DNA of 6,756 bases from JBDSYA01 sp039925865 (lineage in GTDB: Bacteria > Bacteroidota > Ignavibacteria > Tepidaquicellales > Tepidaquicellaceae), in NCBI GenBank assembly GCA_039925865.1, contig JBDSYA010000017.1:1-6756 (forward strand), read 5' to 3'. Below the pieces are notes generated by a model. That model was not told the DNA's origin. It did not search any database and worked only from the letters and a program-made list of their open reading frames with translations. Position 1 is the stretch's first letter. The number at the start of each line of letters is the position of its first letter. Below, piece by piece: positions 1 to 5,984 of this stretch. The position numbers and the translations under genes are program-made.

Positions 1-126
1 TAAAACTTTCACTTCTCTTCCTGTGATGTCGAATACTTTTAAAGTTACGAAAGAACTGCTTGGCAGTGAATATCTTATCTTCGTTTCCGGATTAAATGGA
101 TTAGGGAAATTCTGTGCTAATGTAAA
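1..126 (-). other. T9SS type A C-terminal sorting domain (first half only)
   Basis: Residues 978-1019 of the beta-helix protein carry the QNFPNPFNP start motif, the strand KIRYSLP and the core FVTLKVFDITG. The remaining 40 or so residues, including the lysine-rich end, should lie just beyond the left edge. The truncation is an artefact of the window and not a broken gene. Confidence 0.87.
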
Positions 127-3057
127 GCCTTGAGGTTGTGTTAGAATATTAGAAAAAATATTTGACCTGTTATGAATCAGATTATCCAGAATTTCATTTA
201 TCCTTTGCTGCTTCCTTGCTATCTTTTCTATTCCGAAGTCGGTGCTTAAATTATCTCCTTCGCCGGCTGAGAGTATTTCTCTATTAATAAGCGCATGTGC
301 GCCTTTTGAGTTATTGAGATTATTAATGTAGATCGTATTGTAATCACTTATTGCTTCTTCAATTTCTCCCTGCTTCACTTTACATTTTATTTTGAAGTCT
401 TCCGAAAGGTTTGTCATGATTTCATTGTAGGAGGTGTCTTCTGAAATGTTTTCGTAATAAGTTTCAAGCGAGCTGTATTCATTTTGCAACGAATTCTTCT
501 TTTCATAACAATTGAATATTCTTGATAAACAGGAAGATGCATATGAACTGTCTTTGTTGTCTTCAACTATTTCTTTATAAATCTCAATTGCATCTTCAAA
601 ATTCTCCGAATGTTCCTTTTGATACGCATCAAGATAAAGATCCTGAACTAACAAAGGAGTATCCGGGTCGTAAAAAAATACTGTATCACTTAATCCGAAT
701 CCTATATCGTATAAAGTATGAGTGTTAGTTTCCCGTCCTGCACCGGGGTTATCATTATAAGAAGTATAAACAACATGTGCGTCTTCTACATTGAACTTGT
801 TTGAATCAGGGGTTCCGTTCCAGTAATTTTCTACGACATAAAAATTCTCGCTTCCTCCGGTTGGATTTAATCCGTTAAGGTAATAAGTATTTCCCGTTAA
901 TGTGAATCTGTTATAGCCATAATTCATATCAGGATATGCATCCTCGTCGAATAAAATGCCTGCATCCGAAGGCGATCCTGTAAATAAATTATCTCCTGAA
1001 TACCAGTAAGTTGAACCACCTGAAACTATTGGTCTCATCACAGGAACAGATGAAGAAGTAAGCCACATATTGTCATCATAAGAATTATCAAAAGTATTTT
1101 TCAATAAATTAGGCGATGAATAAAAAGAATAATACGAAAAATAAAAATTGTTGATGACATTATATTCGAATTTCCCATTTACATTATCACAAAAAATTCC
1201 TAACTCGGCATATTCATTACCGTTTATAGCATTCTGTGATACAAGAGGAGAGCTTTGAATAATTGTAATTCCGCTGCCGGAATTATTAATTGAGTTACCG
1301 ATAATATTAAAATTTCCCTCAGGACAATATTCCGCGTATATTCCGTGAGTAAAACCCTTTACTAATGCTGTTGAAGTTATGGAATTATTCAGGATCAGAA
1401 TGTTAGTGCTTTGCTCTGCATACACAGCATTATTGAGGACATAACTTGTTTTATTTATGAATGAGCATCCGGAAATTTCAACTGAATAAGGATAATATGT
1501 ATCTGAGCCGTCATATTTATCCGATATGGAAATGCCATACATTGCATTTTTAATTGTACAGTTTTTTATAGTGTCTTGTGATAAATGTCGCAACGAAATA
1601 CCATTCCATTTTTTTGTCGAGTCAATCGAAGCAAAGGTAGCATTATTGGCGATCAGCTTTGCTCCGCTGTCGCAGACGATACCTGAGTTTTCTCCGAAGA
1701 GTAGTTTAGAACCGGGTCGCATAATAAGAGAAGTTGTTTTCCCTCGTAGGTGAAGAGTTGTGTTGTTAGGAATCGGAAGAATTGCATTTGAATCTAATAC
1801 AAACTTTACACTATCTTTAATTAAATAGTCTGCTACTGTTGCGCACATAACCTGATGAGTTCCGCCAGTATATATTATCTTTCCTGATCCATAAATCTTT
1901 CCTCCTTCATTGCAAAATAAACCTCCGCTGTTAATTCTGATTTCACTATTTGCATTTAATACAAGGTTTCCTTTACTCTTTAATGTGATTCTATTCGGGG
2001 AAGAAACAATTATTTTTGCATAAGATCTGACAAGTAAGAATGCTGAATCCTCAACGATTAAATTTGTATAACTGCTTGACGGAGTAATCATGTTAAAAAC
2101 TTTTCCATTGTTAATTTTAAAGGTTGCTTTATTTGCAACTGAAATATTTGTTGGGTTATCAAGTAAATTACTTAAAGTTGATATGTTACTGTCAATTGTA
2201 AGATTTCCGGTAAATTCTCCTGACTTAAGATGCTGAGGAATTGTGTATGGACTGGGAAGATTTCTTCCGTCTAAGGGATAATTTAGGAAATAATCTTTCC
2301 CTGAAGAATTTCCTCTGTTTGGTGTTCCAAAATAACCTTGCCATTGACTGCTTTGAAATTTCCAATATTGATTATAAACTTTTAAAGTATCATAAACCGG
2401 TGGATAACTCGAAAATAGTGATAATTCCTCACCTTCAACGCCATTACCACTTGGTACTCTCCATTGAAAAGTTATATCTAAGGATTCAAGAGAATTTACT
2501 CTTATCCATAAATCATTACAACCATTCCACCCTGCCTCTGTATAGTTAAAATCCAACCAATCTATAGTGATTGGTGAGCATATTTGCTCGTAAGTAGTAC
2601 CATATAATAATTTATAGAATTCTAATTTATATTTCCCGTAACTGGTTAACCCATCTAAATCGGAATTTTGTGAGTTATCATTTCCAATTAATAACCATTT
2701 AACATTAGCTATTTCTCCGGGGTCTGGGGATATTTTAAAATATCCAGAAGCACCTGAATTATTTAAGGCGTAGTCATCCAACCCTATTGTATATAAGATT
2801 TTGGGAGGTGTCCCATTTCCTCTTCTTCTAAATCCATCTCTATCAATACTCAATTGCGTATAATAAGTATTTTTAGTAATAGCTTCATGTCCACTGAAAA
2901 CAGCTCCAACAGGATATAGTTTTACAAAGAGATCTTGCTGTTCAGAACCTTGTAATTTATTAATAATATATAGTTCATTATTTGGAAGTTCTGCAACAAC
3001 TGTTGATACGAAAAATATTAGTAATATTTTTACATAAATTAGTTTAATTAATTTCAT
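1..3057 (-). CDS. Large secreted beta-helix protein with TPR-like segment and T9SS sorting domain (3' end outside the window)
   Basis: The frame is open for 1019 codons from ATG 3057 to the left edge; every triplet was checked for stops. The order of parts is as follows. A Sec signal peptide (MKLIKLIYVKILLIFFVS, likely cut after VVA at residue 22) is followed by an unassigned region to about 240. A region of about 280-460 is rich in short strands and asparagine turns (LTIDSNISTL, ITLKSKGNLVLNANSEIRINSGG). A parallel beta-helix-like region of about 480-660 has recurring N-x-I/F turns (WNGISL, IKNCTIKNAMYGISI, NIIGNSINNSGSGI, FEYNVINNF). A helical stretch of about 803-960 includes TPR-like pairs (FEDAIEIYKEIVEDN, EIEEAISDYNTIYINN). 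A T9SS type A sorting domain starts at 978 (QNFPNPFNP, FVTLKVFDITG) and is cut after about half its usual length. The protein should reach the cell surface or medium by Sec plus T9SS. Beta-helices often bind or cleave polysaccharides, but no catalytic motif is recognisable, so no activity is assigned. It lies 39 bp after the propeller gene and is probably co-transcribed. Confidence 0.88.
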   Translation of the reverse strand, partial: MKLIKLIYVKILLIFFVSTVVAELPNNELYIINKLQGSEQQDLFVKLYPVGAVFSGHEAITKNTYYTQLSIDRDGFRRRGNGTPPKILYTIGLDDYALNNSGASGYFKISPDPGEIANVKWLLIGNDNSQNSDLDGLTSYGKYKLEFYKLLYGTTYEQICSPITIDWLDFNYTEAGWNGCNDLWIRVNSLESLDITFQWRVPSGNGVEGEELSLFSSYPPVYDTLKVYNQYWKFQSSQWQGYFGTPNRGNSSGKDYFLNYPLDGRNLPSPYTIPQHLKSGEFTGNLTIDSNISTLSNLLDNPTNISVANKATFKINNGKVFNMITPSSSYTNLIVEDSAFLLVRSYAKIIVSSPNRITLKSKGNLVLNANSEIRINSGGLFCNEGGKIYGSGKIIYTGGTHQVMCATVADYLIKDSVKFVLDSNAILPIPNNTTLHLRGKTTSLIMRPGSKLLFGENSGIVCDSGAKLIANNATFASIDSTKKWNGISLRHLSQDTIKNCTIKNAMYGISISDKYDGSDTYYPYSVEISGCSFINKTSYVLNNAVYAEQSTNILILNNSITSTALVKGFTHGIYAEYCPEGNFNIIGNSINNSGSGITIIQSSPLVSQNAINGNEYAELGIFCDNVNGKFEYNVINNFYFSYYSFYSSPNLLKNTFDNSYDDNMWLTSSSVPVMRPIVSGGSTYWYSGDNLFTGSPSDAGILFDEDAYPDMNYGYNRFTLTGNTYYLNGLNPTGGSENFYVVENYWNGTPDSNKFNVEDAHVVYTSYNDNPGAGRETNTHTLYDIGFGLSDTVFFYDPDTPLLVQDLYLDAYQKEHSENFEDAIEIYKEIVEDNKDSSYASSCLSRIFNCYEKKNSLQNEYSSLETYYENISEDTSYNEIMTNLSEDFKIKCKVKQGEIEEAISDYNTIYINNLNNSKGAHALINREILSAGEGDNLSTDFGIEKIARKQQRINEILDNLIHNRSNIFSNILTQPQGFTLAQNFPNPFNPETKIRYSLPSSSFVTLKVFDITGREVKVL

Positions 3058-3061
3058 AATG

Positions 3062-3067
3062 TCCTTT
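3062..3067 (-). promoter_or_regulatory. Probable ribosome binding site of the beta-helix protein gene
   Basis: On the minus strand AAAGGA ends 4 nt before the ATG at 3057. The spacing is short but the match is good, and the ATG opens directly into a signal peptide, so the two lines of evidence agree on the start. Confidence 0.5.
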
Positions 3068-3096
3068 CAAAAAAATTTAGTTTGCTCTATTGTATT

Positions 3097-3372
3097 TTAT
3101 TTTAAAAAAATCATTTTTTTAGTTTCGGCTAGCTTTCCATCTAAAAAAATGGAATAAAAATAAATTCCACTTGATGATACATTATCAAATTCGTTTCCCT
3201 GTATTTTGAATTCTATTTTATATACTCCTGGGCTGTGAAGACTATTGACCAAAGTTTCTGTTTCTTTCCCGGTTATATCAAATACTTTTAAGGTGACAAA
3301 AATAGTAGATGATATCTTGTAAGATATAATTGTTGTTGGATTGAAAGGGTTAGGATAGTTTTGTAATAAATT
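3097..3372 (-). other. T9SS type A C-terminal sorting domain (complete)
   Basis: This segment encodes residues 372-462 of the propeller-like protein. It begins with the QNYPNPFNP motif and ends with the lysine-rich KKMIFLK terminus. Domains of this kind are recognised by the type IX secretion machinery and are normally removed or replaced by a lipid anchor at the cell surface. An 11-residue core (FVTLKVFDITG) is identical to the one in the adjacent gene. Confidence 0.88.
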
Positions 3373-4485
3373 GAATGATGAAGGAAATTCAAATTGTATG
3401 TTGTTTATTCCAACAACAGGATTTGCATATCCGGATTTATCTGTTTTAATTATATAAATATCACCTCCATTAAAATTGTCTCTTATTCCAATAATCACAA
3501 ATCCACTGTCCTTAGTTTGTCGTATCGTATAACCATGATCATTATCATTGAATCCATATGATTTTCGCCACTCTTCATCTCCATTAAAATCCAACTTATA
3601 CAATCTGACAAAGTAATTAGAATTACTTAACGAATCCCACGTTCCCGTAAAAGCAAATCCTCCATCGTTTGTATTAATTAAAGAATTACATTCTCCATAG
3701 TGCAATGAATCAAAAGTTTTTTTCCAAAGAAATAATCCATTAACATCAAATTTCATAAGAATGCTTCTACTAGTTGACCCTCCAATGATAAATTCTCCAT
3801 CATAAGATTTTGTAATTGATTCTGCATAGTTATATCTAAGTGAATCATTATCTCTAAACCACAATTGATTTCCGGAGGCATCCGTTTTTAACAAGAAAAC
3901 TTTGTCAGAGATAAAACTTGAATCACTGTAATTACCACATAGTACAAATTCATTATCATTTGAAACGACCAAATCGGAAAAATAACCATCGAAATAATTT
4001 GTCAGGTATTCTTTCTTAAAAACAGTATCACCATTAGGTTTTAATTTTAATAAAACCGGTATTCTTAAAAATCCATTATCCCGAAGACCGCAAACTAATA
4101 AAGTACTATCTATTGCTTCATTAAAATTAAATGCCCGGAACCCGTAATTTCTTTGCCAAATAGTTTCTCCTTGCAAATTGATTTTAATAACATCTGAAAA
4201 AGTACCTAAGATTACATAGTTATTATCTGCAGATTTAATAATAGATGATGCCTGATATCCAGGAAATTCTTTTGTCCACAAAGTATCACCATATTGGTTC
4301 AGTCTCATTACATAAATATTGGAGAATTTTCTTCCGGCAGCAATATATCCTCCATCAGGTACTTGTATGATTGCGTACCCATATTGCATTCCCGGACCCC
4401 CATAAGTTTTCTGCCATGTAATGGATTGAGCATACGCGGAAGTAACTAAACAAAAAAGAAAAAATATTTTAAGAAATGCTTTCAT
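3097..4485 (-). CDS. Secreted seven-repeat beta-propeller-like protein with T9SS type A sorting domain
   Basis: The 462-residue product has a Sec signal peptide (basic N-terminus, hydrophobic 5-16, likely cut after SAYA at residue 19). Seven degenerate repeats of 40-53 residues follow, starting near residues 22, 69, 109, 155, 208, 253 and 305. Each opens with a (W/F)x(K/R)-type strand (for example ITWQKTYGG, LWKKTF, EWRKSYG), then a D-G-G-(Y/F)-x-x-x-G-like turn, then a strand ending in (L/I)K-x-(D/N)xxG. Seven such units suggest a closed seven-bladed propeller. The C-terminus (about 372-462) is a complete T9SS type A sorting domain: QNYPNPFNPTT, FVTLKVFDITG, SSGIYFYSI and the closing KKMIFLK. 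The protein should be exported by Sec, then moved across the outer membrane by T9SS and anchored or released. No catalytic residues are recognisable, so the function is unknown; adhesion or binding is possible. ATG at 4485 is the natural start because the signal peptide begins there, though no clear Shine-Dalgarno is seen. The gene lies 62 bp after actC and 39 bp before the next gene. Confidence 0.88.
   Translation of the reverse strand: MKAFLKIFFLFCLVTSAYAQSITWQKTYGGPGMQYGYAIIQVPDGGYIAAGRKFSNIYVMRLNQYGDTLWTKEFPGYQASSIIKSADNNYVILGTFSDVIKINLQGETIWQRNYGFRAFNFNEAIDSTLLVCGLRDNGFLRIPVLLKLKPNGDTVFKKEYLTNYFDGYFSDLVVSNDNEFVLCGNYSDSSFISDKVFLLKTDASGNQLWFRDNDSLRYNYAESITKSYDGEFIIGGSTSRSILMKFDVNGLFLWKKTFDSLHYGECNSLINTNDGGFAFTGTWDSLSNSNYFVRLYKLDFNGDEEWRKSYGFNDNDHGYTIRQTKDSGFVIIGIRDNFNGGDIYIIKTDKSGYANPVVGINNIQFEFPSSFNLLQNYPNPFNPTTIISYKISSTIFVTLKVFDITGKETETLVNSLHSPGVYKIEFKIQGNEFDNVSSSGIYFYSIFLDGKLAETKKMIFLK
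3424..4422 (-). repeat. Seven tandem protein repeats (putative propeller blades)
   Basis: Residues 22-354 of the T9SS-sorted protein divide by eye into seven units, each beginning with an aromatic-x-Lys/Arg strand and ending in a Lys-x-(Asp/Asn)-x-x-Gly turn. Blade starts are near residues 22, 69, 109, 155, 208, 253 and 305. The repeats have diverged at the DNA level and show no long identical stretches, so they reflect an old protein fold rather than recent tandem duplication. The fold is inferred from repeat number and pattern. Confidence 0.7.
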
Positions 4486-4547
4486 CGAATTACAACTACT
4501 TTATTCAAATCGATTTTTTAATTTCATCAACCACTTCAAATATTTTA

Positions 4548-5984
4548 TCAGTGAGTTTTTTTATCATCTGTGTTATGAGAGTTATGAGAAATCTGAGCCA
4601 ACCCGTTGCTGTGCGGATGCGGGTGAACAGTAGGCTGCGCGCCCTCCACTACAGCTTTTAATTCTGATATAGAAACTAATGGTAAAGTTTTTAAGAACAA
4701 TAATAAAAATGTGAAGAAGAAGCCAAAGCTTCCAAGAAGAAGCCCAAGATCAACAAGCGTTGGCGTAAACATTGCCCAGCTTGACGGCAAAAAATCCCTG
4801 TGAAGCGAAGTTACTATAATTACAAATCTTTCAAACCACATACCGACGTTGACCAGAATTACCAAAATGAGTGTAATCGGAATCGATCTTCTGATCTTCT
4901 TAAACCAAAAGAGTTGAGGAAAAAACACATTGCAGCTAACCATTATCCAGTAAGCCCATGCATAAGGACCAAACGCCCTGTTTATAAAGGTAAATTGCTC
5001 AAATGTGTTTGCGCTGTACCATGCAATAAAAAATTCCATTCCATAAGCATACCCAACCATCATACCTGTCGCCAATAATATCTTATTCATCTTTTCAAGA
5101 TGCCCTATGGTAATTATGTGCTGCATATTAAAAACTTTTCTTACTATTATAAGCACGGTGGAAACCATTCCGAATCCTGAGAAGATTGCTCCCGCAACAA
5201 AATACGGCGGAAAGATAGTTGTATGCCAGCCCGGTATTACCGATACCGCAAAGTCAAAACTAACAATGGTATGAACAGAAAGTACAAGCGGAGTCGAGAT
5301 TCCGGCTAAGATCAAATAAGCTCTTTCATAATTACTCCAGTTCTTATTTGAATTTGTCCATCCGAGCGATAGTACTGAGTAAATTGTTTTTTTAATTTTA
5401 CTGGTGGTTCTGTCTCTTAATGTTGCAAGATCGGGGATCAAACCTATTCCCCAGAATAAAAACGAAATCGTAAAATATGTTGACACTGCAAATACATCCC
5501 ATAACAAAGGTGACATAAAATTAACCCACACTCCGTTTTGATTTGGCAGAGGTATAAGATAACCTGCGAGCCACGGCCTGCCTGTATGAATAATCGGAAA
5601 AAGTCCCGCGGTCATAACCGCAAAGATTGTCATCGCTTCAGCAAACCTCGCAATACCGGTTCTCCACTTTTGACGGAACAAAAATAAAATTGCAGATATC
5701 AGCGTGCCTGCGTGGCCGATACCGATCCAGAATACAAAGTTCACAATTCCAAATGCCCAGCCTACAGGCTGATTGTTGCCCCACATTCCGATCCCATAAT
5801 AAAATGTCAGTGCAAGACAGAATCCTCCGATCAAAAGTGCAGTCAGGGAAATTCCGAAAGCAATCCACCAACCTTTAGTTGGTTTGGTTTCAGTTGGGAG
5901 CGCAATGACCTGGTCAATTTCTTTAAAAGAAGTTTTATCTTCTACGAGAGGAAGCTCTTTTGTATAAGTTGTATCAAGACTCAA
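4548..5984 (-). CDS. actC: ActC, NrfD-like quinol-binding membrane subunit of alternative complex III
   Basis: This 478-residue integral membrane protein belongs to the NrfD/PsrC family and matches ActC, which binds and oxidises menaquinol and hands electrons to the Fe-S clusters of ActB. About ten hydrophobic helices can be seen near residues 38-64, 75-103, 112-131, 158-186, 220-245, 258-281, 300-324, 338-361, 367-393 and 408-432. Motifs typical of ActC include HTGRPWLAGYLIP (from H133), MSPLLWDVFAVSTYF (D163), GLIPDLATLRDR (181-192) and VSFDFAVSVIPGWH (D244). The charged and histidine residues in these motifs are candidates for the quinol site and proton path. The length is normal for ActC. 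The start is TTG at 5984, chosen because a GGAGGAG ribosome binding site lies 5 nt upstream and no in-frame ATG occurs before the first helix. The tail after residue 450 is hydrophilic and carries six histidines. The next gene downstream is not actD but a T9SS surface protein, 62 bp away. Confidence 0.94.
   Translation of the reverse strand: MSLDTTYTKELPLVEDKTSFKEIDQVIALPTETKPTKGWWIAFGISLTALLIGGFCLALTFYYGIGMWGNNQPVGWAFGIVNFVFWIGIGHAGTLISAILFLFRQKWRTGIARFAEAMTIFAVMTAGLFPIIHTGRPWLAGYLIPLPNQNGVWVNFMSPLLWDVFAVSTYFTISFLFWGIGLIPDLATLRDRTTSKIKKTIYSVLSLGWTNSNKNWSNYERAYLILAGISTPLVLSVHTIVSFDFAVSVIPGWHTTIFPPYFVAGAIFSGFGMVSTVLIIVRKVFNMQHIITIGHLEKMNKILLATGMMVGYAYGMEFFIAWYSANTFEQFTFINRAFGPYAWAYWIMVSCNVFFPQLFWFKKIRRSIPITLILVILVNVGMWFERFVIIVTSLHRDFLPSSWAMFTPTLVDLGLLLGSFGFFFTFLLLFLKTLPLVSISELKAVVEGAQPTVHPHPHSNGLAQISHNSHNTDDKKTH

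Noticed and set aside
522..2549. Plus-strand open frames at 522..728, 1526..1753 and 2241..2549
   Set aside because: All lie antisense to the uninterrupted 1019-codon minus-strand gene and have no recognisable motifs or credible ribosome binding sites.
3058..3096. Intergenic gap as a terminator or promoter site
   Set aside because: It is only 39 bp and AT-rich, with no GC stem and no TAnnTTTG element. It holds only the ribosome binding site.
4486..4547. Possible promoter (TTTG at 4537..4540 and TCGATTTG at 4506..4513, minus strand) and weak CACT/AGTG hairpin between actC and the propeller gene
   Set aside because: The -7-like element mismatches the Bacteroidota TAnnTTTG consensus and the 23-bp spacing is longer than usual. 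The hairpin has a 4-bp stem and no T tract. Neither is strong enough to annotate.
4476..5078. Plus-strand open frames at 4476..4661 and 4800..5078
   Set aside because: They are antisense to actC and the start of the propeller gene, with no family resemblance.
5638..5871. Minus-strand 77-codon frame inside actC
   Set aside because: It is an out-of-frame shadow of the actC membrane helices; the true frame carries the conserved NrfD-family sequence.
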